Numbered from the stretch's first letter, positions 10,101 through 22,200 are shown. The stretch is DNA of 64,000 nucleotides from Anticarsia gemmatalis (GCF_050436995.1 NC_134765.1:6413501-6477500); one strand, 5' to 3'. The notes: generated by a model not told the origin, from the sequence alone. Numbers and translations: made by a program.

Positions 10101-12827
10101 TTTAAAAATCCTAATTGTTGTTCTAAGGTCGGTGGGAGCATGTTGTCCTGATGTAGTGAAACGGGGTGGCGCAGAAGGACTGGCTGGAGATCTACCCGCG
10201 ACTGCACCGCAGGAGGAACAAAATGAAGCTGCTATGAAGGTCATCAGAGCTGAGAACAGAGGTTCATATCTATCAAATTAGAATAGCAACTGATCCAGGT
10301 TTTCGAAAGAATCTGAAGCAGCTTTGCAAAATACGTCCTTGCAAACTTTGGTACATAAAACTGCGTTATAATTAAGTTTTCTTTTACTTCGTAGGTTGTG
10401 GCCTGAGTACTCGTCAACAAAGCCGCGTATTAGGTGCAGCACAGGCAAACCCTCGTGACTGGCCGTGGATGGCATCTGTCACTCCTGAAGGCTTCGAGCA
10501 GTACTGTGGTGGCACCCTTATTACTGACAGACATGTTCTTACTGCAGCACATTGCACGAGGAGGTAAGCTATCCCCAAGAACCATTTTAAATAATCCATA
10601 CTAATCCATACTAATCCATACTAATATTATAAATGCGAAAGTAACTCTGTCTGTCGGTCTCTGTCTGTTACTCAATCACGCCTAAACTACTAACCTAACT
10701 TGTATGAAATTTGGTATGGAGATATTTTGATACCCGAGAAAGGACATAGGCTTCTTTTTACCCCGGGAAAATGACGCATTCCCATGGGAATATTTAGGTG
10801 GTGGCGAAGTCGCGGGTAAAAGCTAGTAAATAATAATCGTTTACTTTTCAGAGTTAGACTACGTTTCTGGCGAGTTTTCAAGGCTTTTTTTTAGTATTGA
10901 GAAAGAGCCACCTCATTTGTCTATCTGGTTATTCCACAGGTGGAAGGCCGAAGAACTGCTCGTACGTCTTGGTGAATACGATTTCAGACGCACCAACGAT
11001 TCCCGCACATCAAATTTCAAAGTGCTAGAAGTTCGTCAACACGAAGGCTTTCAGATAGCAAACTACAGGAATGATATAGCGATCTTGAAGTTGCACCGTC
11101 CTGCGGTGTTCAACACTTATGTCTGGCCTATTTGTCTGCCGCCTGTCAGCTTACAACTCACTGGTGAACCTGCTATCGTTATTGGTAAGAATCTTATTAA
11201 ATACTAGCCGACCCGCGCAACTTCGCTTGCGTTACATAAGAGAGAATGGGTCAAAATTTTCCAGAAGCAACGAAAAATGTTACAAAAACGGTTTGTAACA
11301 TTTTTCGTTGCTTCTTCGCTCCTATTGGTCGTAGCGTGATGAAATATAGCCTATAGCCTTCCTCGATAAATGGACTATCTAACACTGAAAGAATTTTTCA
11401 AATCGGACCAGTAGTTCCTGAGATTAGCGCGTTCAAACAAACAAACAAACAAACAAACAAACAAACAAACTCTTCAGCTTTATAATATTAGTATAGATTT
11501 AGAATATCTGCTTGTAACTTCATTACACTATTGTTTTAAAAATAGGTACTTGGTATCATTAATCTGGTATAAGCGAGCTGGAGTATTATTTAACCACCAA
11601 ATGATTGTCACACTTTCTCTCTGTTTTGCTTTCTTTGGTGGTAAGAAAATAATACAAACCTACAAAGAAAGTATAGGAAAGATTAAACCGCACCGTTTAA
11701 AGAGAAACTATTCATCTTAAAGGTTGGGGAACACAGCAGTTTGGCGGTCCTCACAGCACTGTGTTGATGGAAGTGACAGTACCGGTGTGGGACCAGGAGA
11801 CATGTGCAGCTTCCTTCACCGACTCTGTGTTCGACGAGAACATCTGCGCTGGAGGACACGAGGGAGGCAAGGATTCTTGCCAGGTACGTCAATTTTAATG
11901 AGTTATTGATGCAGAATTATGAAGACTACGTGAGTTTGTTTTTTTATTTTATTTATTTTTATTTATTTATTCGGGAAAACTAACAATTACACACTAATAT
12001 ACAATAAATAAAGAGCATGCATAAAACAGTATGTGTGAGTGTGTAACTCACTACATTTTCCACAACTTATATACAAAATGATACAAGGAAACTTAGCACA
12101 TTCAAACTTAATAACTAACTTTTCTAGTTCTTGTTTGAGTCACCATTTACATTTAGATTTTGTTATACATATACATTTTTAAATTTTACCATGTTTACAG
12201 TTCCTTTATTTTATTGTTTACCTCACTACGAAATTTACAGACAGATAATGAGAACATGTCTATATCCGCAAAATGCTTGTTATACGTATCTACTAAGCGA
12301 CGTAGAGGTGCACGCTCCCCAGCATTAGTGCGACAAGAATGTACTGCAAACGGCGGCCGAGCGCGCACCTCTCGTCTTATAACAGTTCTAGGTACTATGT
12401 AATATAAATTGTTAGTTAGGTCTGAACAGTCATATCTATTATTACAGAGATCATATAAAATGTTTTAACCAAGAACAATAAAGGGTTCTCAGATAAACAG
12501 CTTCAAAACCAAGACACCGCACATTTGTGTTCCTACACTACCCGCAGTCTTGCTAAAGGCCTTACTAGTCTGTCGTTTTTACCGTGTAAGATTTGCGTGT
12601 TCTAAATTTTTCTTCTTGTCGCCTGCTATAAAAACAGTTTTAAAATAGCCATCTTTTTTTCGAAGGGTGACAGCGGTGGTCCGTTGATGTACCAGATGCC
12701 AAGCGGTCGTTGGACGATCATCGGTGTTGTGTCTTGGGGCGTGCGCTGTGGAGAGCCCAATCACCCCGGCATCTACACCCGCGTCGAACACTTCCTACCC
12801 TGGATCGTACAGAACACACGTTTCTAA
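7154..12827 (+). CDS. CLIP-domain trypsin-like serine protease (secreted zymogen)
   Basis: Eight exons: 7154-7214, 7600-7703, 9689-9825, 10128-10261, 10395-10563, 10940-11184, 11723-11883 and 12666-12827; phases agree throughout and give 390 residues. Residues 1 to about 16 form a signal peptide (MKLLVLFVVTVVSAS). A CLIP domain spans about 63-107 with its six cysteines at 63, 73, 79, 96, 106 and 107. A linker leads to the activation site QQSR156/V157LGA. The S1 domain has His198 (TAAHC), Asp247 (NDIAIL) and Ser340 (GDSGGPL); Asp334, six before the Ser, predicts cleavage after Arg/Lys. Family knowledge: such zymogens act in haemolymph cascades (melanization, Toll activation, clotting). The FGGPHSTVL and EGGKDSCQ stretches resemble proclotting-enzyme-like CLIPD members. 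The substrate cannot be told. VLGA replaces the usual IVGG. The start is supported by the signal peptide; untranslated upstream exons are possible. Confidence 0.92.
8461..8535 (+). repeat. SINE fragment with B-box-like motif
   Basis: A stretch in protease intron 2 with GCGGCAACTGCCGCGCAGAGG followed by ACGGGTTCGAATACTGGG, resembling a Pol III B-box with flanking SINE sequence. It abuts the truncated mariner-type element at 8557-8746. Confidence 0.4.
8557..8746. mobile_element. mariner-type MITE, truncated copy
   Basis: It keeps one full terminus (AAAAGACTTTTCCCCCGACCTAA, followed by TA) and lacks the outer end of the other. The interior has the inverted pair CTTGTAATAAAATC / GATTTTATTACAAG and a hairpin GCTCGTGAGG...CCTCACGAGC. 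Same family as 21381-21594 and 23184-23387. It lies in protease intron 2. Confidence 0.75.
9022..9110. other. CpG-rich island inside protease intron 2
   Basis: A sharply GC-rich stretch (GGCGCGGGCGCACGTCGCCG, then CGTCGTCGCCGCGTCGTGCC and CACGGCGCC) in AT-rich intron, about 0.6 kb before the CLIP-domain exon. No splice-compatible coding frame was found. An internal promoter or a repeat fragment are the options I can think of. Confidence 0.3.
10615..10826 (+). mobile_element. Helitron-like non-autonomous element, family A
   Basis: Starts TCCATACTAATATTATAAATG after an A and ends GCTAG before a T, matching the Helitron rule (A^T target, TC...CTAG). A short 3' hairpin (GCGAAGTCGC) sits just inside the end. 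The 5' terminus TCCATACTAA occurs three times in tandem (from 10595, 10605 and 10615). It fills over half of protease intron 5. The second copy is at 24670-24893. No coding capacity. Confidence 0.8.
11204..11497 (-). mobile_element. Helitron-like non-autonomous element, family B
   Basis: On the minus strand it starts TCTATACTAATATTATAAAGC after an A and ends GTTGCGCGGGTCGGCTAG before a T, with a CGCAA...TTGCG hairpin near the 3' end. It carries an (AAAC)n/(GTTT)n microsatellite at 11434-11470. Inserted in protease intron 6, only about 20 bases past the 5' splice site. Confidence 0.82.
11434..11470 (+). repeat. (CAAA)n microsatellite
   Basis: About nine uninterrupted CAAA units inside the Helitron-like element. 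A shorter run is at the same internal place in the copy at 35044-35302, so the tract belongs to the element and has expanded here. Confidence 0.9.
11930..12420. other. repeat-derived DNA in protease intron 7
   Basis: Begins with an (ATTT)n-rich run at 11940-11972 and continues to a GC-rich patch at about 12297-12375 (GGTGCACGCTCCCC ... GCGGCCGAGCGCGCACC). It resembles the 3' part of a retroelement with a low-complexity tail, but I recognise no protein motif in it. Confidence 0.3.
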
Positions 12828-12841
12828 CTTCTTAAATACTC

Positions 12842-12990
12842 ACCCTCTTATTCATAAACACACTATAAACTTATTTTAGTTAAAAAACTACTATAATATG
12901 TTTTCTCTCTTTCATTTCGCTAAGGAGTGAAAGAAACAAAACACTTTATAAGCCAGTCATAACTTCATATATTTTTATGAATAAGAGGGT
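12842..12990. mobile_element. short MITE in the protease 3' UTR
   Basis: Perfect inverted termini ACCCTCTTATTCATAAA (12842-12858) and TTTATGAATAAGAGGGT (12974-12990) bound a 149-bp block starting 15 bases after the protease stop codon. It is therefore probably transcribed in the 3' UTR. Any target duplication is too short or diverged to be sure of. Confidence 0.75.
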
Positions 12991-13261
12991 CAGGTGATAA
13001 GTAGCTCGATTTCCTACTGATACCTACTCTGGACTATCGCGTAGAGAACGTTTGACTATTAAAATTGCTCTAAAAATAATTGCAAATTGTGTATTACTCG
13101 GTTATCGCTTCGTAGCGAAAGCGTTTCTCTTAATTGTTAAAAATAATACATCAAGTAAATCATTCATATTAGGTATTGTTTTATTACTACTGTTTTCTGG
13201 GATACCCATGTAAATATATAAAGTAGAAATGGACGGCTCTGAAGCTGCATAATTTAATGAA

Positions 13262-13267
13262 AATAAA
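13262..13267 (+). terminator. candidate poly(A) signal of the protease gene
   Basis: First AATAAA downstream of the protease stop codon on the plus strand, giving a 3' UTR of about 0.45 kb that would include the MITE. Confidence 0.4.
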
Positions 13268-13299
13268 GTTGTCTATCAGTTACATCCTGTGGATTATAT

Positions 13300-14852
13300 T
13301 GCAGTTATCTATGTCCTGTCATTTCAGATTTGATGACGCGGTATTTATTTAAATAGTGTTCTCGGCATAGTCGGCATACAGTAATGTCGTCATAAATAAT
13401 TTTGACGTATTATCTTGATGAATTTGCAGTCGAAATCAAAATAGAAGTGTTTAATTATTGTACATATTTTGTTAGGAAAAAAGAAAAGTGTTGTGAAGGA
13501 TTCGTACGTATTTTTGATGTCAAATAGAAGATTAACAAATGCTTGGCCCTTAATGAATTGATGATGCAAATAAATTAATCTCATTAAATATCTAATTAAC
13601 ATAGCAAATACGAGTGCCAACTGAGGTGTGTCAAAACAACTTCGTTTAATCTAGAATCACAAATTAATTTTAAATCACCTTTAATACAACGCGTATTTGG
13701 TAACTAATGCACATTGTAGGCGTTAGCAAAAGGCTCGGTGATGAAAAATCATGTTTCATATCCTTATGGAGTTTGGCCAGACATTTGGTTTGCTATTTAA
13801 GGTTTTATATTTCCGCTGACTATCCGACCATTCAAGTCTTTTTTTAAAGAATTTCTGCATAGAAAATCTTATTATATCTAAAAGTGTTTTAACGTGATTG
13901 TCGTGGCAAATAGTAGGTAGTAACAAGGTGCATGAGATTTATAGAATAGGCCAATCATCAAAAGCTTCATTTTTTTCTTTAAGTCGCTAGTAAACACCGC
14001 TTTACGTAGTAAAATACTTTTATGATGTACTTTTTTGGAATTAAACTGTTTCTTTCATCTATTTTTTTAACTAAAGCAGTTTAAAATTTCTAGTAGGTTA
14101 AAGTGAGTACACTTTCGTATTATCAGTATTGGTATTATGTACAACTTTGTACTAAACTGACAATTTCCAATTCACATTTATCTAGCAAGTGCTAACAAAC
14201 ACTGTTTTGGTAGAGAGAAAACAAAGTAATTGACAAAAATGAGCTTTTCACTGCACTATATTAGGAGCGAAGTGTTCTATAATGGTTTACATAACGCAAT
14301 TGATTAGAGTCTGCAAAACGGTGTAAGTGCCGTAAGTGGTTATAATGAGGAGGACGCGTGGGCTCATTGAACAAAACGCTTCTTTATTACATACTTGTGT
14401 GTTTAAACAATTGTCATGATATTACTAATTTGGGAACCTGTGTCATACTTAGGCAGTTTTGAAAATAAACGGAGTTCTTCACATGAGTACTTCTTTATTT
14501 TAACCTGCTATGTATCATAAAACGTAAATCACACAAGCATGATTGACTGATAAATATTTGACCGATCCAGCAGTGAATTTCGGAGTGCAATAAAACGGAT
14601 AAATAAATTCATTACGAATATTCTAATTTATTCAATAATAGCTTTCCATATAAATTGTACAATTCATAATCCCGATCATTTATAATACTTACTAAACGGT
14701 TATAAATTACCGCAACATGCATGCCATGAAGTGAGAGGGTAAAGTCAGTAAATTTTGTACTATTCTAATATACTTTTATTTAACATCAATATAATCTATT
14801 TTGATGTACAGAGATTTACGTGACTATGCTTGCCGCCTCAGCGGCATGCGAC
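13300..14852. other. intergenic DNA, nothing recognised
   Basis: AT-rich sequence between the protease and the 1.18-kb inverted-repeat element. I see no coding exon, tRNA-like box or inverted repeat worth naming. Confidence 0.6.
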
Positions 14853-14859
14853 AATAGGT

Positions 14860-16043
14860 GCCTTTACACACACACGCTCTTTCGCGCGTGAAATAACAAT
14901 CGCGCGTGAAAGAGCGTGCGTGTAAAGGGTGTGCACCTCTACACACACACTCTATCGCGGGTTCTTAGGAGCGTAAAGGATAACGCGAGGGAAAGCCTGC
15001 GCGCTCTTCGCTAGGGATTTTCTGAGGCTTTGGTCAACTCATCCCGCTTGATCTCATCCCGCGGGATGAGTTGTCCTAGTACAATTTTTGAATCGGACAA
15101 CTCATCCCGCTGATATATTTTACGATTTGTACAGACTTGAAAAAAGTGGTTCACGCGCATTAGGGCTAATTCTCAGTGTGGCAACCGACTCACTAATGTA
15201 CTATTCCCCGTTATGGCCACTGCCCCTTTTGGCTACTTCTGAATAGAGCTTCTTCTTAAAATTCGGAATTGATTATGGAAGTAAGTACTACTACTAAGTC
15301 TAGTCAACAAGTTTAAAAAAAATGACGTTTTATTTCTTAATAAGTGTCCCAACATATGTAATAGTCCCCGCGACACAAGAGCAATTCTTAGAGCGGGAGT
15401 TGTCCTTTCGAATCCCACCCGGGACAAATCTTTGTGTGATGAGCACGAGTATTTGTTCTGAGCCTGGATGTCAATGTATTTATTAAAGTATGTATTTAGA
15501 AGTATATAAGTATGTTTATCAGTCATTTGGTTACCATAGTACAAGCTCTGCTTAGTTTGGAATCAAATGACCGTGTGTGAGTCAGATGATATTTATTTAT
15601 TTATTTAAAAAGAAAGGAAATAAAATATATCGATAAATAAGTGAGTAATAATATTCATCAGACATATTTGAATATACAGCTTATAACACAAATAGAATAT
15701 TTATTTAACCTCATCTCCTACTGTAATAAAGTTAAGACCACATTTATAGCAACACTTTTGTTCACGAATGTACAAATATTTCAAATAATACAGTACATTT
15801 TTACCTTTTCTTTAAAGCGGGATGAGTTGACTAAAGAAAAATAATAAAAATATTAATGTGGACAACTTATCCCGCGGGATAAGTTTTAAGTGGGATGAAA
15901 TGACCAAAGCCTCGATTTTCTTCGCCGGCTTGACAAATGAACGCGCGTTGTCTTTCCTTTCCCCTTACACGGCCTTTATACGCGCGCTCTTTCACGTGCG
16001 ATTTTTGTATCATGCGCGATAGAGTCTATGTTTAAAGGTGGCT
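14860..16043. mobile_element. 1.18-kb inverted-repeat DNA element, SINE inserted
   Basis: Diverged long inverted repeats face each other: the left half has GAGGCTTTGGTCAACTCATC, CATCCCGCGGGATGAGTTG and GTGAAAGAGCGTGCGTGTAAAG; the right half has the reverse-complement counterparts (GGGATGAAATGACCAAAGCCTC, TATCCCGCGGGATAAGTT, ACGCGCGCTCTTTCACG). The flanks AATAGGT (14853-14859) and AATAGGT (16044-16050) look like a 7- to 8-bp target duplication, pointing to a hAT-type non-autonomous element. No transposase frame. A SINE sits in the middle (15362-15607). Confidence 0.7.
15362..15607 (+). repeat. SINE (composite) nested in inverted-repeat element
   Basis: Contains the CCCCGCGACACAAGAGCAA box of the tRNA-SINE family, then CGAATCCCACCCGGGAC, then a separate body (TTATCAGTCATTTGGTTACC, GTACAAGCTCTGCTTAGTTTGG) ending in an (ATTT)n tail. 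The plus-strand tail shows orientation. Inserted after the host element, hence younger. Confidence 0.7.
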
Positions 16044-16292
16044 AATAGGTAATCCAACCTGTAAGGCTGCAGCCGGATTTGCTAAATTCGATAGTATAAT
16101 TTGTCATTTAAAAAGTCTTGTAAAAATAGCTCCTGCGGAACACGTCAGGAGCGCTGACTATTATTTCAAGTTTTTTTGCTACTTTTAGAAACCATCTCTC
16201 TAGCTGAAACGTCACAACTGAATAATCATGATCGGGTTAGTCTCAATTTTATAAGTATTACTTAGTTATTAAAACATGGAGTAGTTTTAAAG

Positions 16293-19200
16293 TTATAACA
16301 TGTTCATGGTGATGGTCTCGCCAGCCTCTTCGATGGCAGTCAGCATGTCTATAACTTGCTCGTAGCTGATAGTCGGGTGGAACTGGAAGGCTAGTCGGAA
16401 GAAGTTATTGTGCTGCCGGAGCGGAGAGTATGACACCATCAATTTTGACGAAAGGACTAAAAGCTCCTTTATTTTTGGTGTAACCTGAAAAGATTAGTTA
16501 TATTCACATTTAGTAGTTGTCGCCCGGTAGTCGAAATTCGACTATAATTAATTTAAATTATAAGTTATTTAATAGAGTCATTCGGGTCAAGTGTGCGCAC
16601 TTTCACCTTTGGGACCACATTGTGAATTAGAACAGTGTAATCAGTAAAATAAAAGAAACATATCAAAATAAACATTTATTAGACTACAATTTGGAAGACA
16701 AACTAAATCTGTAAGTATATTAGTTTTCATTCAAACAGACAAAAACAACTGAAAGTCGGAATGCGAACACTTGACCCGTGTTGTGGGTAAGTGTGCGCAC
16801 AGCTATGGGGTAAAAAGACGCACTTGGGGCAAGCGAACGTATTGGTTAATTTGACCGAAATTAATGATATTAATTTAATTGTTTCACCAAAATTATCTAG
16901 CCTTTGAAGTAAATTTAATGAAAATTAACCAGAACCAAACATCTCCTTCTCAGAAAATCCAAACACAAAACCAACAAAACTACTTGAACATTCTAGGTAT
17001 AAATATAAAAAAATAAATACCTAATCAAATAAAATAATTTGTACTGTTTCTGGCTTAAACCGACCTATTGAAGATGCAGCTACGTTTAATTTAAGTCTTT
17101 TGCGAAGACATGACTCGCTTATACTAATTGCTTTACTTTTACCCTGTTCAATTAGAGCTTTTGCTTTAGCGATTTGTTGTAACAGTCGCAAGTTCAGGTT
17201 TTTTTCTAATATAATTTCGAAACATGGCGCTACATTAAAATAAATAAGTAAATAAGAGTTTATTTGCTACTAAAATTATATAAATTTATTTATCTTTATG
17301 AATCCGGGCAAGTGTGCGCGTGCGCCCACTTACCCGCGCACACTTTCCCGCAGACCCCAAAATTGAATATAAGAACCGCTGAGTCCAAAGTAATGAATAT
17401 AACTTTATATCACGCTTGCAAATTTCAACAACAATAACCATTTAATTAAAAAAACATGACTTTCCTGGTGTTGCTTTACAATCTTGTGTGTCAGAATGTT
17501 TTCCAAACAATAAGAAAGACACAATCAAATGGCCTAAAACAGTTTTTTGCAAATAAATAAACAACAAAGAGTGGTGCGGCGCACTGACATGTCGCGACTA
17601 GTTGGCATCGCTTGCAGCTACGATTGACCAAAACAGTCACCCCCGCCCCCTCACCCCGATCAGAGATATAGGCCCTGCGCTCACTTACCCACTGCGAACA
17701 GTTACCCCGAATGACTCTATCATTTATGACATTCAGTAAGACCTCAGTAAACCTATAAGACGGTACTCTTTGTCTATGTCAGTGCTCTATGTATATAGGC
17801 AAATGTCAAATGCGTGGTAGTATGTGTAATGTTTTATTTATTGATTTAATGTACATACTTTATAAGCATTATTATTAAATTATTACACATAAACTGTAAG
17901 TGTGCCAAATTTCAAACTTCTACGTCCGCACGTTTTTCGTGAAAAGGGATCTTTTACAAAAAATCTCATAAAAAATTTAAAAGTCCAATAGCAGAGGACG
18001 CTCGGTAATCGAACGCGAGACATCGTGATCAACTGTATTTAGACAGACAGTTTCAATATTACTATTAAATACTATTAAATATTATCTCACCTTATGCATT
18101 AGTTCATTTCCATTCTTTTCTATATTCCTCATAAAGGTAGGTATATACCAGAAGCAGACATTAGGACATTGGAGCTCATCAGAGACGAGCTTGAAGCCAG
18201 GTCGGCTGGCGACGGTGTCCAGGCAGTACTGGGCAATTGCCATGGTTTGATCTGCTAATTGATTGAGGCCGAGGTCGCCCCGCGCCTTCCAAATCATCCA
18301 TAGTTTAAACGCGTCTATCTGTAATTGTATACTTATTATGACTAGTTTTTATAAATATGTAATATTTAGCATGTTATACCCGACGGTGTATAAAATGGCT
18401 GTTTGGTCGTTTACAATATTGATGCAAAATGGGGCGATCATGTTGTCATATACCGGACACTTTAATGTGATTTACTATTTAAATGTTATAAAACAAATTA
18501 GAAAAGGACAATAGCAATATGACCAACCCGGACGTCTTACCCCAGAACTCATGCTCAGGGCAGTCAAAATATTTTAATTAAAAACAATACCACGCCGATA
18601 CCACTGCGTCGGGAGGTCGTGGTTTCGATTCCCACACGGAGCAATTATTTGTGGATCGCACAAATAATTGTTTCGGGTCTGGTTGTGCTTTGTGTCCGTT
18701 GTTTGTATGTTTGTAATTGTCCCCGCGACACAAGAGCAATACATAGTGCGGGAGTTGTCTTTTTAAAAATAATAAATAATTTCACTTTTATACCTTTCTT
18801 CCACACTGCACGCTCTTGTCTCCCGTATCATACGACACATCATAGAACTTGTCTTGCTGGAACAAGTACTGTGCTGCAGCTGAATTAGCCTCGTGCAAAA
18901 GACCCTTGTCCCGCACTAGGATCATCGAACATTGCAGAGGAGCACCCATCATCTTGTGCGGATTCCATGATATTGAATTGGCTCTGAAAAAGCAAGGTTT
19001 GACGGTAGCAATTTTTGAACTTTCATCGGTAGCCATGTATTTAAGAATGGTACTGAAGAAGTAGATAATGGGTAAAATTTCCTTTTAATTAATTCGTCCG
19101 TCAGACAGATAATAAAAAAAATATGCACTTCATTTTGCCTGTTCCAAATAAATATTAATTGAATTTGTTAAAAGTAAAATCGCATTGAAGTTTAAAAGTG

Positions 19201-22200
19201 GGAGTTATTAAATCAGTATAACTAGGTGAAGGTGTAACGGCAAATAAAATAACAAATATTATACCTTTCTATGCCTTTAAGTTTCATCCTGTGTCTTGGT
19301 GACAACATTAAACTCCCGCCCCAACATGCCTGAAAGAACAAAAGCACAAAATATTAATAATGTGCACCACGGAAAAGCCTTTTGAAATCTTCTTAGCAAT
19401 CTGTACCTCGATTCTCTGCCACTATCGACTACCGGCAACCGGCTACCTAACGAAATTTTGACATTTAGAATGTATTGCCAAAAAAGTTTCTGCGACGCCC
19501 GTCAGAGGCGCTGATCAGATTTTCATACTAAATTTCTCGATGACAGTTCGGTTGTCGATAGTAGAAGAGAATCGAGGCACTCGATTCTCTACTACTATCG
19601 ACTATCGACAAAATTTCGTTAGCTAGCCGGTTGCCGGTAGTCGATACTGGTAGAGAATCGAGGTACTGATCTAAATAAGCTTTTTTGACTATTCGTAGCT
19701 ACTTACATCAACGTGCATCCAAACGCCATGTTTCTTACAAACATCGGCAACTGCATCTATATCATCAATGGATCCCAATACTGTAGTTCCAGCCATCGCG
19801 TTCACGAAAACCGGATACCTACATAGAGCCTTCTCTTTTTGTATGGCTTCATCGAGCTTTTGGACAAGAATTTGTCCTTTACTGTTGACTGGTATTCTTC
19901 TGATCTGATCTGTGCCGAATCCTAGCCAGTGAGCTGCTTTTGTGATGGAGTAGTGACTCTGGAACAGGAGTTTTGTTTTATTAGTGACTGTCCATTTATT
20001 ATAAAAGGCTAAAGGTACGTAGGTAGTTTGCTAGAGTCATTATTATTAATGGTATTACAATTAGATTATGCATAACGATCATGTGGGCTATTTCTCACGC
20101 AACATTAGGTTAGGACAGGAAGAAGGTATGTTTATATTTGTACAATTCAATGCATCTCACAGCTGCGTAACACCACAAAAGTACATAACTCAATAATGCT
20201 TCGTATATAGCTGTCTTTTGTCTATCAACTAAACATGCGTTCACATTAAGATCTAAAATGAAACAACTCACATCTTCAGAAGTAAATAGAACCATTTCGG
20301 GTAAGTTCTTCATTCCCTTAGCCTTGATATCGGGGAAGGCTTTGTACCTGGCTGCCACAATCCCGTACATGATGGCCATGCTTCCTCCCGGCGCGAAGAT
20401 ACCGTCTCCATCGGGAATACCGAACAATTTGAGTATGTGCTCAAACAGTTTCAGCTCAATCAGAGTGAATACTGGACCCACTTCGAAAGTGTACCTGAAA
20501 TGATTTGGCAAATCTACAAAGTCTGGCGAAACTGATACGAAATATTCTAGGAATTTATGGAACCAAATATATTACGAGCATACATTATTCAAATGTGTCT
20601 GACGCCGTGGGTGTTATTGGAAAGTTCAAACAATAGTTTTCTATTCTACATAGAAAGTTAAGTTAACAAAGCTTAACTTGCGTCTTGTTTCGCATTATAA
20701 CGTTATTTGGCAAACATACATACAAATAGTGTTTGTATTGCACGTAAGTCTAATGCTCAGGTAAAGCTTGGGACTTTTATGCAACATTTCGAATTAGCGG
20801 ACCAGAGTCAGAATCATGGATATAGATAATACTAAAGGCCGCCCGCGACTTCTTCCACGTGGAAATCCGTGTAAATTTCGATCCCTCGTTAACTCCAGTA
20901 TAAAAAGTAACCTATGTGTTGCCCAAATTTCATCGTAATTGGTTCAGTAGTATTTGCGTGAAAGAGAAACAAACATCCAGTAACACTAGTCGATTTCCTT
21001 TCAATCAGATTTTACTATTCTTCTTTTCATTAGTATTTTAATAAATTTTAATATAACATAATCAAATGTTGACCGATAAACCGATTAGTTTTCGATTTTC
21101 GCATCATACTTACTGACTAGAATTAAAAGCTTCAGTGATCCATGCGCCGGCCAGTCCATAAGGGTCCGTGGCAGAGAACAGTTGATTCCTGAAGGTAGCC
21201 TTGTGGGTCTTCACACTATAGTGCAGGACTTTACGAACACATCGCTCCAGCTCCTGGTCATTCACCCCGGTAGTTACGTTCAAGTCCGTATCGAATATTG
21301 CCTGAAATTATCAGAGATTTTTCTTTTTAATCACGCTTTTTAGACAAGGTTTTATTGGCGGTACTGTTCCGTGTCAAATATTAGGTCGGGGAAAAAGTCT
21401 TTTCGCATTATAGTATGTACGAACTTGTAATAAAATCTCTTTGGCCTCAAGAATCACAAATAAGTACAGGGTTCATTAGGTTTCTTTCAGTGAGCTCGTG
21501 AGGCACCCAAATATCGAGCATTTTTGTGTAGAGAAAAGATTTTATTACAAGTTCATACATACTATAATGCGAAAAGACTTTTTCCCCGACCTAATATTAT
21601 CTGTTGGTACCTTGTCAAAGAGAGGGGTATTTTCCAGAGTAATACCGGGTCTATCCCACTAGTCCCGTTGAGTTGTCCCGTGACGGGACAAGTGGCACTA
21701 TTTTGTCCCAGTTGTCCCGTGGCGGGACAAGTGACACTGTTTTGGTGCCATTTGTCCCGTTGCAGATAAATCACGGGACTAATGGGACAGACGGAAGGGT
21801 CAAAACAACTGGTTCCATTGAGTTGTTGTGTGAGAACAGGTACTTGGTACTTTGATAAGATAGCAGACGTTATACGTTGTGTTGTAGTACATTTTTACTT
21901 AATTTCTGGTAGATAAGTTGGAATTACATTAGGTACATGTTGAATTGACTTGAGTGTTTAAGCTGCTCCAGGGGCCTGTTAACAATATATTTTTAGTTTC
22001 CTTACATTATGTTTTTTCAAGTAGGTAATTCCGGATAAACATTTTACATTCTACTCTTGTCAATTTAATTATAAAGTGAAAAAGCCCAAATGGTAAAAAA
22101 AAACTTCTTGTGAATTTAAAGTTTACATAGAGTAGCGTACAAATACAATTCATCATCTGCTATCTTACCAAAGTACCAAGTACCTGTTGTGACACAACAA

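Noticed and set aside
10278..10599. Minus-strand open frames of 61-65 codons
   Set aside because: Antisense shadows of the protease exon at 10395-10563.
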